Assembly: GCA_947589355.1 (NCBI GenBank) | Contig: CANPZC010000014.1 | Span: 1-54,026, forward strand | DNA length: 54,026 bases | Direction: 5' to 3' | Origin: an uncultured Clostridia bacterium | GTDB taxonomy: Bacteria > Bacillota > Clostridia > Oscillospirales > Ruminococcaceae | Part shown: piece after piece, positions 34,983 to 45,389 of the stretch | How the letters are laid out: each line of letters begins with the position of its first letter | How positions within the stretch are numbered: position 1 is the first letter of the stretch | Program-made: the position numbers and the translations under genes | Notes under the pieces: model-generated | What the model saw: only the letters and a program-made list of their open reading frames with translations | The model's database searches: none | What the model was told of the DNA's origin: nothing

Positions 34983-36290
34983 ATGTTGACTTATGTTCTT
35001 GAAAAAACAGGCGCTGAACCTATGTATGTTCAGATATACAAACACATAAAGAAAGACATAGAAAACGGCGTTATAAAGGCAAATGAGAAGCTGCCGTCAA
35101 AGAGGGTGCTTGCAGAAAATTTAGGTGTGAGCATTATAACGGTAGAGAACGCATATAGCCAGTTGACGTCTGAAGGATATGTCAAGGCACTGCCAAAAAG
35201 AGGATATTTTGCCGAAAACATATCGTCATTTCAAAGTTATGTACATAACGAAAATACAGTTTCGGCTGAAAAAACAAATGTTACTTCAGCGGCGAAAGAT
35301 TTTCCGTTTGCGATATGGGCAAAGCTTATGCGCGAGGAGCTGTCTAATGAGCGTGAAATGCTTATGACACGACCGCCTATAAACGGCAGTGAAAGGCTGC
35401 GCTGCGCTATTGCAAAACACATACGGCAGTTTCGCAACATAGACGTTTCGCCCGACAGGATAGTTATAGGCGCAGGGACAGAGTATCTTTATATGCTTAT
35501 AAACATACTTATCGGCGAGGGGCGCACCTTTGGCGTGGAAGACCCGGGGTACTCAAAAATATCAGACATATACTCATGCCTTGGTGCGAAGTGCGCTTAC
35601 ATACCCATGGAGAGCGACGGCGTTGACATTGCCGCTCTGAAAGCCTCGGGCGCGGACATAATGCACATATCGCCATCTCACCACTTCCCTACCGGCGTTG
35701 TTACTTCTGTGGGGAAGAGATACGCATTGCTGGGCTGGGCTTCGGAAAAAGAGGGGCGGTACATCATTGAGGACGACTACGACAGCGAATTTCGGCTTTC
35801 GGGCAGACCTATACCCTCGCTTTTGAGCATTGACGCCGCCGACAGGGTGATATACATGAACACATTCAGCAAGAGCCTATCGCCGACGATACGCATAAGT
35901 TACATGGTGCTGCCTGTTTCTCTTACAAAGCTTTTCAGGCAAAAACTAAGCTGCTGTTCCTGCACGGTATCTACTTTTGAGCAGTACACTCTGGCGCGGT
36001 TTATTGACGACGGATATTTTGAAAAGCACATAAATCGCGTAAAACATCTTTACAAAAAGCGGCGTGACAATATGCTTGAAAAAATATCGCAATACCCTCT
36101 GTTTGAGGGGTGCAGGGTGACGGGGCAGGATTCGGGGCTGCACTGCCTTATTGAATTTGACACGCAGCTCAGCGACGGTGAACTTCTGCATAAGGTGACA
36201 AAGCTTGGCTTTCATGCGCGGTTGCTGAGCGATTACTACAAGAAAAAGCCTACTGATGCTCTCCGCACGCTTATTTTTTATTACGATTGA
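34983..36290 (+). CDS. pdxR: PdxR: GntR/MocR-family PLP-sensing regulator
   Basis: A 435-residue regulator with an N-terminal GntR winged helix (VYIKHIKKDI to GYVKALPKRGYFA region, about 1-80; SKRVLAENLGVSIITVENAY is the recognition part) fused to an aminotransferase-fold domain. The PLP-binding lysine is in MNTFSKSLSPTIRISY, and EDDYDSEFR is the typical Asp. It diverges from pdxST, so it most likely controls PLP synthesis in response to PLP. Confidence 0.92.
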   Translation: MLTYVLEKTGAEPMYVQIYKHIKKDIENGVIKANEKLPSKRVLAENLGVSIITVENAYSQLTSEGYVKALPKRGYFAENISSFQSYVHNENTVSAEKTNVTSAAKDFPFAIWAKLMREELSNEREMLMTRPPINGSERLRCAIAKHIRQFRNIDVSPDRIVIGAGTEYLYMLINILIGEGRTFGVEDPGYSKISDIYSCLGAKCAYIPMESDGVDIAALKASGADIMHISPSHHFPTGVVTSVGKRYALLGWASEKEGRYIIEDDYDSEFRLSGRPIPSLLSIDAADRVIYMNTFSKSLSPTIRISYMVLPVSLTKLFRQKLSCCSCTVSTFEQYTLARFIDDGYFEKHINRVKHLYKKRRDNMLEKISQYPLFEGCRVTGQDSGLHCLIEFDTQLSDGELLHKVTKLGFHARLLSDYYKKKPTDALRTLIFYYD

Positions 36291-37630
<1,340 letters not shown>

Positions 37631-37631
<1 letters not shown>

Positions 37632-37670
37632 AAAAACAAGTCGGAGCATATGTTCCGACTTGAATTTTTT
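37631..37670. terminator. Bidirectional terminator between eno and the DUF4097 gene
   Basis: CAAGTCGGA and TCCGACTTG (37637-37662) form a perfect 9-bp stem, followed by AATTTTTT on the plus strand and by TTTTTTTAT on the minus strand. Confidence 0.92.
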
Positions 37671-37679
37671 ATTGTTATT

Positions 37680-38555
37680 TTATTTGCTGCTGATAATTAC
37701 ATCGCCGAAGCTGTTACTTACAATGATAAAGCTGCTGCCTGCCGTGCCGTCATACTTTGTGTATTTCTGACCAAAGACGGTAATATCGCCAAAGCCTTTA
37801 TCAAACGAGAAGCCATAGCCGCTCTCATCACCCGTAAGCGATACTTTTGTATCCGACATACCGCAGTCAAGGTTTGTACTGCCCGAAAGCACGCAGCCTG
37901 TTATATCCATATCACCGAAAGAGCCGTTATACGTCATATCGGCTATACGCGACTTTACTATTGAGCAGTTGCCCACACCGCCGTTTATTTCGGGGCTTTG
38001 CAGGGTACATGAATTTATCTCACATTTACCGCTGCCAAGGTCAAATTTTGTACTATGATTGACTGAAACGCCATTTATCAGTATATCTCCTCTTGAAGAT
38101 GACAGCGAAAAAGTATTGCAGGTAACGCCCTTTATACTTACTTTTCCGCAGTTTTGAGTATAGCTGACCTCTTCAAGCAGCTTTTTGGGCAAGGTTATAT
38201 CAAACGTGGTGTCGATGCCGTCGCCTTTGCCCATATACATACTTTCGATAAGATCAACGTCATAATTTATTTTCAGAACGTTGTTTGTTATCTTGCATTC
38301 TAGTTTTTCGGTATCGACATTTTTACACTTTATCTCAAATTGCGTACCCGTAGTAATATTTACTTTGCCGTAGCCTATATTTATCTCGGCGCTCTTAACG
38401 TCGGCAGACTGTGCGGAATTTTCATAACTTCCGAGTTTATAGTGCGAATCGGGTTTGCCTGCTAAAAGCGATGCTATACCTATTAAAAGAAGCAGACCGC
38501 CTGCTATCATTACCGCCAGAGATATTTTAGTTCTTAAAGACATACTGCTGTTCAT
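37680..38555 (-). CDS. DUF4097-family beta-repeat membrane-anchored protein
   Basis: A 291-residue protein with one N-terminal membrane segment (about 8-30, LAVMIAGGLLLLIGIASLL) and an extracytoplasmic right-handed beta-helix-like repeat domain (GKVNITTGTQFEIKC, GDMDITGC, FGDITVFG). This is the DUF4097 pattern found in LiaG-type envelope proteins. No catalytic site is visible. It overlaps the HAAS gene by 4 nt, so it is translated with it. Confidence 0.83.
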   Translation of the reverse strand: MNSSMSLRTKISLAVMIAGGLLLLIGIASLLAGKPDSHYKLGSYENSAQSADVKSAEINIGYGKVNITTGTQFEIKCKNVDTEKLECKITNNVLKINYDVDLIESMYMGKGDGIDTTFDITLPKKLLEEVSYTQNCGKVSIKGVTCNTFSLSSSRGDILINGVSVNHSTKFDLGSGKCEINSCTLQSPEINGGVGNCSIVKSRIADMTYNGSFGDMDITGCVLSGSTNLDCGMSDTKVSLTGDESGYGFSFDKGFGDITVFGQKYTKYDGTAGSSFIIVSNSFGDVIISSK

Positions 38556-39316
38556 CGGCTCACCTCCGTTTTGCTTTCAAAAGCTATGGAGATAACGCGC
38601 TTTACAAACACCCTTATATCACGAACGGTATCGCTCAAAGTTCTCAGGCAGACATTCAGAAGCGGTATGAACGCTATACCCGAAAGACCCAGCAGCAAAA
38701 GCCCACCGCCTATCATTACAAGACCGACGGGCAAAAGTGAAACAATTCTTATAACGCCGAAAACGGTCAAAGCCGCTCCGCCGACGGTCATTACAAGAAG
38801 CATAATGACGACCGCTACGACAAACACCAAAGCTATGGCGCAGAATATTGCCATAAATCCAAGCCACAGCGGTGATGTAAGCACAAGCAGTGCAAGCACT
38901 ATTACAGCTTTTTTATTATCGGTCTTAGCGGCTTGTTTGCGCGTGGGTTCGTATTTTGGCTGTGTGGGCGTATATTTTGGCTGCGTTGGCGCGGCAGAAG
39001 CAGTTTCAGGGGGCTGAGGTTCTTCAGTCTTTTCAGCAGGTCTTGCTTCTTCATGCTTTGCCTGCGCCTTTACTTTCGCGGCAGACTGCTTTCTGGGATC
39101 ACCCGAAAACGGCGGTATCTCATATTCGCCGCCGCTGTGTGTAAACTTTCTGGCAAAAAGCTCGGGTATACCCAAGGCGTTAAGGGCTGCTGCCTCGTTT
39201 TCCTCACCGGCATCTACAAGATATGCCGCTATTTTATCAAGCACCATATCGGCTTTTTCTTCGCCAAGCTCATTTATTATGGGCATTACCCTTTTTATGT
39301 ACTCTTTTCTGTCCAT
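38552..39316 (-). CDS. HAAS/DUF1700-family membrane signalling protein
   Basis: A 254-residue protein. The N-terminus (MDRKEYIKRVMPIINELGEE to LGIPELFARKF, about 1-60) is the HAAS helical domain of DUF1700 proteins. A Pro/Ala/Thr/Lys-rich linker follows (about 75-130), then about three or four membrane segments (130-230). HAAS proteins are usually paired with PadR regulators; here an AraC regulator lies 21 nt upstream instead. GGAG precedes the ATG. Confidence 0.82.
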   Translation of the reverse strand: MDRKEYIKRVMPIINELGEEKADMVLDKIAAYLVDAGEENEAAALNALGIPELFARKFTHSGGEYEIPPFSGDPRKQSAAKVKAQAKHEEARPAEKTEEPQPPETASAAPTQPKYTPTQPKYEPTRKQAAKTDNKKAVIVLALLVLTSPLWLGFMAIFCAIALVFVVAVVIMLLVMTVGGAALTVFGVIRIVSLLPVGLVMIGGGLLLLGLSGIAFIPLLNVCLRTLSDTVRDIRVFVKRVISIAFESKTEVSR

Positions 39317-39337
39317 ACAGTTCTCCGTGATCTGTTA

Positions 39338-40162
39338 CTATGCTTTTTTGTGGAACGATCTGAATTCCACGGGCGAAAGCATTTCGTGCTTTTTAAATAC
39401 CGCGCAGAAATAGCTGCAATCATTATAGCCTACTCTTGACGATATTTCATTTACCGAGATATTTTCTGATATTAGCAGATTTTTCGCCTGCTGTATCCTC
39501 TTTCTTGCGATATACTCAAACGGGCGCATATCATAACATTCTTTGAAAAGTCTGCAAAGATACTGCGGCGATAGATTTATAATTTTGGCAAGTTCCTGCA
39601 AGGTTATATCTCTGCCGTAATTTTCATCTATAAAGTCAATAACGGGTTTGAGCTGCAAAAGCTTGTTGGTATCCTGCGCGGCGGTCTGCAAGTTTACATA
39701 CCTGTTAAGCTCTAAAAGATACTGATACAAAAGTGCCGAGCACTGATAGCCGCTGTAAAAATAATCCGATTTCAAAAGATAGAGCATCTTTTTGAAAAGC
39801 ACCTCGGGCACTGAAAGGTCTGATATTTTGAACACCTTTGCCTGCTCAAAATGCATAAGTTTAAGCACGTTCTCAACGCCGTAGCCGTCAAACACGACCC
39901 AGTGGTTCTCCCACACATCAAGCTCTGTAAAATACTCATGCGGAACGTTTTTGGGAAGATAGTAACCGTAACCCGGCTTTATCTCATACTCCTCCCCATC
40001 AACGCGAAGCACGCCCTCGCCTCTTACTGTATATATTATCTGATGATACGGATAACCATCGTCGCGTTTAACATGATATTCCCTGTCGATAGAACCTATA
40101 CCAACGACATAGAACGGAAGCTGAGTTTCAGCGCTTAGTATTGAATACGAAAAATCATTCAT
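39338..40162 (-). CDS. AraC-family transcriptional regulator
   Basis: A 274-residue regulator with an N-terminal cupin-like ligand domain (YHQIIYTVRGEGVLRVDGEEYEIKPG) and a C-terminal double helix-turn-helix (ITLQELAKIINLSPQYLCRLFKECYDMRPFEYIARKRIQQAKNLL and the following helices). The ligand is probably a sugar, judging only from the general class. ATG 40162 lies 5 nt after GGTGA and gives the normal family length; the frame runs to TTG 40231 without a better site. It is 21 nt upstream of the HAAS gene and may control that pair. Confidence 0.85.
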   Translation of the reverse strand: MNDFSYSILSAETQLPFYVVGIGSIDREYHVKRDDGYPYHQIIYTVRGEGVLRVDGEEYEIKPGYGYYLPKNVPHEYFTELDVWENHWVVFDGYGVENVLKLMHFEQAKVFKISDLSVPEVLFKKMLYLLKSDYFYSGYQCSALLYQYLLELNRYVNLQTAAQDTNKLLQLKPVIDFIDENYGRDITLQELAKIINLSPQYLCRLFKECYDMRPFEYIARKRIQQAKNLLISENISVNEISSRVGYNDCSYFCAVFKKHEMLSPVEFRSFHKKA

Positions 40163-40256
40163 CACACTCACCACGTTGCCACTTAACCTTATGCTAAGCG
40201 ACCGTTTACCTTTCTTTAATATTTTCTTCAATGCGAAAAAATTACTGTTTCATATA

Positions 40257-40285
40257 ATTATATCACTTAAATTTCGGTTTGTCAA
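40257..40285 (-). promoter_or_regulatory. Consensus promoter of the AraC-family gene
   Basis: Minus strand TTGACA (40280-40285), 17-nt spacer, TATAAT (40257-40262): a perfect consensus pair. The -35 overlaps the stop codon of the ABC-F gene. Confidence 0.75.
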
Positions 40286-42207
40286 CAGTCCAGCTGCGCC
40301 CATTCTTCCATTTTTTCGTCAAGGGCGTTTTTCTGCTCCTCAAGCTGAGAGCAAAGCGAAGTTATAAGTTCAAAATCAGATGCGTTATTCTCGTCGGCTA
40401 TCTGCTGTTCAAGCTGTGAAATGGCGTTTTCTATCTGTTCTATCTCTTTTTCAACTGCCGATATTCTCTGCCGCTTTTTAGCATCTTCCGCACGCTGCTG
40501 ACGTGTTCTGTATCCACTGTTTTCCTTGACGGGCTTTACGTCTCCCTGCTTTTGTTTATTTTCGATCTGCTCCTGTTCCTGCAAAGCCTTGGCATTTTCA
40601 TAAAATTCATATCCGCCGCTGTATTCATGCAGCACGCCGCCGTCTATCTCGAAAATTTTAGAAGCCACTTTTGAAAGCAGATACCTGTCATGCGATACCA
40701 AAATAATAGTACCGTCAAACTGTTTCAGAGCGTCTTCAAGCACTTCCATTGAGTCTATATCGAGGTGGTTGGTGGGTTCGTCAAGAATAAGCACGTTGCC
40801 GCGATTCAGAGACATTATGCAAAAACACAGTTTTGCCCTTTCGCCGCCGCTGAGAACACTTATAGGTTTGAAAACATCTTCGCCTGTAAGCAGCACTGCC
40901 GCGAGGCTTTTGCGGATAAGCAGCTCGCTCATTGAGGGGTAGCGGTTTTGTATCTCCTCAAAGGCGGTAAGACCCATATGGAGATAGTTATGCTCCTGCT
41001 CGAAATATGAAAGCTTAACGTTGGGCGCCCACTTTATTCGACCTTTTTCGTGAGGGATAATTCCCTGCACGAGTTTAAGCAGCGAAGTTTTTCCTGCGCC
41101 GTTCACGCCAACGAAAGCGACCTTTTCACCTCTGCGGACATTAAAGCTTATATTTTCTGCAATAAGTTTGCGCTTATCGCCCGTGCCGACACACAGTTCG
41201 CACCCCTCGACCGAAAGCAGTTCTTTTGGCGGCGTGATGTCATATTCAAGCGATATTTTGGGTATTTTTACACTTTCATCGGTTTTTTCCACACGCTCTA
41301 TCCTGTCAAGCGCGTGCTGCTTTGATTTCGCAGCTTTTGCGCTCGTTGCCCTCACCTTATGCCTGACTATAAAATCCTCCAGCTTGGCGATCTCTTTTTG
41401 CTGAAGCTCATATTCTTTGCTCTGTCGCTCGGTGTTCATTTTTTTCTGCATGACATATGAGCTGTAGTTGCCCTTATAAGCGCGCAGGCTACCCTTATGT
41501 ATCTCGAATATCCTGCCGACAAGCTTATCAAGAAAGTATCTGTCATGCGAGACCACGAGTATTGCTCCCTTATAGCTTTTCAGGTGTTCTTCAAGCCAGC
41601 GCAGTGTCGCCATGTCGAGATGATTTGTAGGCTCGTCTAGTATAAGCAGGTCGGGCTGTTCAATAAGCAGTTTTGCAAGCGCAAGGCGTGTTTTTTCGCC
41701 GCCGCTTAAAGTAGAAATTTTCCTGTCACGAGAAACTTCGCCGAAGCCCATGCCCCAAAGCACGGTATTTATACGAACGTCAATGCGGTAGCCGTCCATA
41801 GCCTCAAAATACGCAGAAAGCTCTGAATATTCGGCGCTTACCTGTTCAAGCTCCGCGCCATGCAGAAGCACCATTTGCCCCTCAAGCTCTTTCATACGCT
41901 GCAATATGCCGAAAAGGGCGGCAAACGGCTTTTTCATTTCGCCTATGATGCTTTCGTCGCTGTCAAGACCGCTGTTTTGCTTTAATATACCTATAGTCTT
42001 GTTTGAAGATACAGTAACGCTTCCCTTTCCGTCGGGTGTTTTATCAAACGTTTCTTCGCCTGTAAGTATACGCAGAAGCGTTGATTTGCCGCAGCCGTTC
42101 ACGCCTATAACGCCTATTATTTCCTTATCTTCAACGGTGAAAGATATATCTTTGAGAAGTGGTTCGCCGTTATAATATTTATAAATATTTTCAACACTAA
42201 CTATCAT
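40282..42207 (-). CDS. ABC-F family ATPase (YdiF/Uup-like)
   Basis: A 641-residue soluble protein with two ABC ATPase domains and no membrane segments, of the ABC-F class that works on the ribosome. The first domain has GVNGCGKST, SGGEKTRLALAKLL and LDEPTNHLD; the second has GVNGAGKTS, SGGERAKLCFC and LDEPTNHLD. A helical linker of about 70 residues (HKVRATSAKAAKSKQHALDRIERV) joins them, and a C-terminal charged coiled coil (about 540-641) resembles YdiF/Uup. It is probably a housekeeping translation factor; antibiotic protection cannot be excluded. There is no strong Shine-Dalgarno sequence. Confidence 0.9.
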   Translation of the reverse strand: MIVSVENIYKYYNGEPLLKDISFTVEDKEIIGVIGVNGCGKSTLLRILTGEETFDKTPDGKGSVTVSSNKTIGILKQNSGLDSDESIIGEMKKPFAALFGILQRMKELEGQMVLLHGAELEQVSAEYSELSAYFEAMDGYRIDVRINTVLWGMGFGEVSRDRKISTLSGGEKTRLALAKLLIEQPDLLILDEPTNHLDMATLRWLEEHLKSYKGAILVVSHDRYFLDKLVGRIFEIHKGSLRAYKGNYSSYVMQKKMNTERQSKEYELQQKEIAKLEDFIVRHKVRATSAKAAKSKQHALDRIERVEKTDESVKIPKISLEYDITPPKELLSVEGCELCVGTGDKRKLIAENISFNVRRGEKVAFVGVNGAGKTSLLKLVQGIIPHEKGRIKWAPNVKLSYFEQEHNYLHMGLTAFEEIQNRYPSMSELLIRKSLAAVLLTGEDVFKPISVLSGGERAKLCFCIMSLNRGNVLILDEPTNHLDIDSMEVLEDALKQFDGTIILVSHDRYLLSKVASKIFEIDGGVLHEYSGGYEFYENAKALQEQEQIENKQKQGDVKPVKENSGYRTRQQRAEDAKKRQRISAVEKEIEQIENAISQLEQQIADENNASDFELITSLCSQLEEQKNALDEKMEEWAQLDC

Positions 42208-42244
42208 ATCAGAAATTTTACCGTCCCTAGAATGTACTTATTCT

Positions 42245-42273
42245 ATTATACAGTATAATTCATATATTTACAA
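42245..42273 (-). promoter_or_regulatory. Promoter of the ABC-F gene
   Basis: Minus strand TTGTAA (42268-42273), 17-nt spacer, TATAAT (42245-42250), about 38 nt before the start. The leader is too short for a typical ABC-F resistance attenuator. Confidence 0.6.
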
Positions 42274-42317
42274 TAATTATTTTGTAAATATTTTATTATC
42301 AGCCTGCGGCGCATTAC

Positions 42318-42346
42318 TTGCATTTTACGAAATACTGTGTTATAAT
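42318..42346 (+). promoter_or_regulatory. Promoter of the SGNH hydrolase gene
   Basis: TTGCAT (42318-42323), 17-nt spacer, TATAAT (42341-42346), about 60 nt before the start codon. Confidence 0.65.
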
Positions 42347-42406
42347 ACATTTTAATAAAGCAAATAATAATGCTGAAATATTTTATACAGATATGGAGAT
42401 ATATTT

Positions 42407-43444
42407 ATGAAATTCAAAAGAAAGGTATTTTCGGCGATACTGGCGGCTGTTATGATGCTTTGCTTTTCTGTTTCTGCTGCCGCTGATGCGGATCTTAAAG
42501 AAATTACACAAAACACGCCGTTCAGAATGACCGTGCTTGGCGATTCTATTGCGGCAGGCTATGGGCTTGACGGCTATGTGCGCGAAAACGAGCCGTGCTA
42601 TGAAACAGCTTCATATGCCAACAAACTGGCTGAAAAATACGGTCTTAAAGCTGAAAGCACATATTTTAATGATGCTGTTTCGGGCGCGACAACGGCAGAC
42701 CTTGTAAATTTGCTGTCAGATGCCGAAGTTTCAACTCACGTAAAAAATTCGGACAGCATACTTATTTCTATAGGCGGAAACGATCTGCTGCACGTTTTAC
42801 TTGGTATGCTGGAAGAAAACGCTGATACCGAAAGCAGCGAAGAAAGTTTTCAGCAAGAGGGTTCATTAAATATCGATCCGCTTAAAATTGCACAAATTCT
42901 ATCTGAGCTGCCCGAAAAGACCGAAGAAGCAATTGCAGGCTTTGAAACGGACTTTGAGGCGCTTATCGTAAAAATAAGGGAAATAAATCCCGAGGCTTTG
43001 GTAGTTATAGACACGATATACGACCCGTTTGAGGGATTTGAACAGATACCGATGATAGATGAAATAGCCGCAGATGCCATAGGCAAGATAAACGAGATAA
43101 TTAAAAACAAATCGGCAGGCAGCGACGGCAGCGACAGATACGTTGTGGTTGACGTTGCAGCGGCGTTTGAGGGCAAAAACAAGGAGCTTACAAATATAGG
43201 CGACCTTGACATTCACCCGAACGCTGACGGACACGCGCTGATTTTTGAACTTCTCGACAAGGAGATAACGAGCCACACTTTCACGACTTGGGTAATAGAC
43301 CCTGATGCAAATTCAAAAGCGAATGAAAAGAAACTGAAAGAAGCCAAAAATTACTCAAGAATGATGTTTGCATTTTTCTTCATGCTGATAGTAATGATAA
43401 CGGTGTTTTTCCTGCACAGCATACATAATTTCAGAAACAAGTAA
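42407..43444 (+). CDS. Secreted/membrane-anchored SGNH (GDSL) hydrolase
   Basis: A 345-residue esterase-type protein. A signal peptide (about 1-28, ILAAVMMLCFSVSAAADA) comes first. The SGNH blocks follow: GDSIAAGYG with the nucleophile Ser, GGNDLL with the Asn and Asp, and DIHPNADGH with the catalytic Asp and His. A C-terminal membrane helix (about 318-338, FAFFFMLIVMITVFFL) and a basic tail anchor it with the catalytic domain outside. The substrate (lipid, sugar ester or cell-wall acetyl group) cannot be told from sequence. The start has GGAGA in front. Confidence 0.88.
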   Translation: MKFKRKVFSAILAAVMMLCFSVSAAADADLKEITQNTPFRMTVLGDSIAAGYGLDGYVRENEPCYETASYANKLAEKYGLKAESTYFNDAVSGATTADLVNLLSDAEVSTHVKNSDSILISIGGNDLLHVLLGMLEENADTESSEESFQQEGSLNIDPLKIAQILSELPEKTEEAIAGFETDFEALIVKIREINPEALVVIDTIYDPFEGFEQIPMIDEIAADAIGKINEIIKNKSAGSDGSDRYVVVDVAAAFEGKNKELTNIGDLDIHPNADGHALIFELLDKEITSHTFTTWVIDPDANSKANEKKLKEAKNYSRMMFAFFFMLIVMITVFFLHSIHNFRNK

Positions 43445-43451
43445 CAAAATG

Positions 43452-43486
43452 CCCTGTCGGCTCTATGTCGGCAGGGTAAGTTTTTA
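43452..43486 (+). terminator. Terminator of the SGNH hydrolase gene
   Basis: CCCTGTCG and CGGCAGGG (43452-43476) form an 8-bp stem with one G-T pair, followed by TAAGTTTTTATTT. Confidence 0.8.
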
Positions 43487-44623
43487 TTTAGCCGCTTCAA
43501 AATACCAGCACTGAAAAAGGTCGTCGGGGTCGTACTGTTTGCTGTAGACGCAGCCGTTATTTGCGCCCGTGACGGCATTTATAAAGCGCGAAGTACCTGT
43601 AAGTATGCGATAACCGTTTGCGCTCTTGCCTATTTTCAGCTCATATTGAGCCTCTTTCTTTTTGGCAAGAGAAAGTTTACAGCCGTTTTCAAATGCAAGC
43701 TCATAAAAGCCCTGTGCATTGGCGGTAAGTATAAGTTTTTCTGCCGTTTTTGAAAGGCTCACGCCGCTTTTGAAGCAGCCTTTGCTCGAAAGATACCTGC
43801 CGTTTGCAGCGCTGCGTAGATAGTACGTTTTGCCGTTTTGCAAAGCAAGCTCTTTATTCGCCGCATCTTTATAGAATCTAAGCAAAAAGGCGGCGCAGCT
43901 TCGCTGGGCAAGGCATAGCATATTTTCAATGGCGCTGTCAAGCTCTGTGGGCTTCTTGGCTTTAATAAGAATATCATAATATTCGGCTGACATGGCGGCA
44001 AGGTCGTTCATATGCTCGCCGACAGTGCTTTCTTCAAAGTGCTTGCTGTATATGCTGTCAAAACCGTTTTTGGCATGAAAACGCTGATAAATATCGCGCG
44101 CGTACTGCTCAAACAGCTTATGCCTGCCGCTTTTTGAAGAAGTCAGCGTTAAGTCAGTGGTATGCGGCGTACAGCAGACATCTGATATCATATGCATACA
44201 CCTGCCGACAAACTGCATTGAAATGGCGAAGTTTTCCACACCGCCGCTTGCAAAAAATGTAAGTGCAAGCTGATAGTCGTCTTCAAAAATGCTGCGTGCG
44301 CTGCGTGAGTACCTGCTCGGAGTTGTGGCATTTTTGCCCGACTTATAATAGCCGCTGTCAGTTGGTACTGCGCGCTTGCCGTGCACGTTTTTGGCGCAAT
44401 AATAGTGGTAGCCCTTGCCCTTGTCGGTATCGCCTTTTCTGTCGGGAACGGTGGCATATTCGGTAAGAATATCGGCATATGCGGCGAAAAAGTCATGCTG
44501 CTCGCGGTAGCCGTCGTTATCAAGAATTTCAAGCGCTTTTGAAACTATATCGGCGTGGGTGGGGCTTTTCCATGCATAGGCAATTATAGGTCTGAGGCGG
44601 TCGACATTATATATTTTTCTCAT
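43484..44623 (-). CDS. Zinc-dependent phospholipase C-like protein with C-terminal trefoil-like domain
   Basis: A 379-residue protein whose first about 230 residues follow clostridial alpha-toxin-type zinc phospholipase C. AWKSPTHADIVSKALEILDND aligns with the toxin N-terminus (Trp18 and His23 for Trp1 and His11). The other zinc ligands look kept: Asp61, His73, His144 and Asp148 in CMHMISDV, His154, and His168...Glu172. Unlike secreted relatives it has no signal peptide, and 17 residues precede the Trp whose free amine binds zinc in the toxin. From about 255 a ricin-like beta-trefoil region (GKTYYLRSAANGRYLSSKG) replaces the C2-like domain. Its substrate is unknown. The ATG overlaps the HAD stop by 4 nt. 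Confidence 0.78.
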   Translation of the reverse strand: MRKIYNVDRLRPIIAYAWKSPTHADIVSKALEILDNDGYREQHDFFAAYADILTEYATVPDRKGDTDKGKGYHYYCAKNVHGKRAVPTDSGYYKSGKNATTPSRYSRSARSIFEDDYQLALTFFASGGVENFAISMQFVGRCMHMISDVCCTPHTTDLTLTSSKSGRHKLFEQYARDIYQRFHAKNGFDSIYSKHFEESTVGEHMNDLAAMSAEYYDILIKAKKPTELDSAIENMLCLAQRSCAAFLLRFYKDAANKELALQNGKTYYLRSAANGRYLSSKGCFKSGVSLSKTAEKLILTANAQGFYELAFENGCKLSLAKKKEAQYELKIGKSANGYRILTGTSRFINAVTGANNGCVYSKQYDPDDLFQCWYFEAAK

Positions 44624-45249
44624 AAGGTATCCTCACTTTGTTGGTTTTGTTCAAGTAATTCATAGAGATTTTGCTTAGCCTCCTGCCTGTCGGTGACTGT
44701 GATAGTCTTAAATCCCAGTGAGGCAGCCGCGGCGGTGTTTGCTTCAAGATCGTCAAGAAATACACATTCTTGCGCTTTAAGTTCATACTTTTGCAGAAGA
44801 TATTCATAAATACGCTTATCGGGCTTTGTAACATTTATATGCGAAGAAACGACATATCCGCTGACTAAGTCCATAAAGTCAAACTGGGTATTTTTATGAA
44901 GTTCAAACATATCTTTGGGGTAATTGGTAAGAAGATAGATATTATAGCCCTTTGCTTTAAGATCAGAGAGCCACTCGCGGCTGTCGGGAAAGCTGTGGAC
45001 TATCTCGGTCAGGTCTTTCATAAAAAGCTGAGCCTGAGCGCGCATATCGGGTTCGCGGCTTATATAGTCGTCTAAAATATCCTGCTCCGTTATTGTTCCC
45101 ATATCTAGCTCGTTCCACATGGGTCTTTCAACTATGCCCTTGACTATTCGCTCGGTGGTATTCTCGTCAAAGCCGAGTTCTTTGCAGTATTCTCGCTTGC
45201 GGAAATCTACAAGCACCATTCCTATATCAAATACTATATTTTTTATCAT
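44620..45249 (-). CDS. HAD-family hydrolase
   Basis: A 209-residue HAD phosphatase-like enzyme. Motif I here reads FDIGMVLVDF: the nucleophile Asp is FD, but the usual second Asp (DxD) is Gly-Met, as in epoxide-hydrolase/YihX-like HADs. LLTNYP gives motif II, KPDKRIYEYLL motif III and FLDDLEANTAAAASLGF motif IV. Start ATG 45249 follows AAGGAG. It is coupled by 4 nt to the phospholipase-like gene. The physiological substrate is unknown. Confidence 0.88.
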   Translation of the reverse strand: MIKNIVFDIGMVLVDFRKREYCKELGFDENTTERIVKGIVERPMWNELDMGTITEQDILDDYISREPDMRAQAQLFMKDLTEIVHSFPDSREWLSDLKAKGYNIYLLTNYPKDMFELHKNTQFDFMDLVSGYVVSSHINVTKPDKRIYEYLLQKYELKAQECVFLDDLEANTAAAASLGFKTITVTDRQEAKQNLYELLEQNQQSEDTL

Positions 45250-45351
45250 TGTTTCACGCTCCTTATGAGTTGTGCCATTTATAGCATAGCACATTTGGTA
45301 TTATTTTTCAAGAGCGCGAAAAAATTTTTGCCGCAAATAAACTTTCAGCTA

Positions 45352-45380
45352 TTGACAAGAGAAAAAAATGGTGATAAAAT
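45352..45380 (+). promoter_or_regulatory. Promoter of the ileS T-box transcript
   Basis: TTGACA (45352-45357), 17-nt spacer, TAAAAT (45375-45380), just upstream of the T-box leader. Confidence 0.75.
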
Positions 45381-45389
45381 ATATATGAT

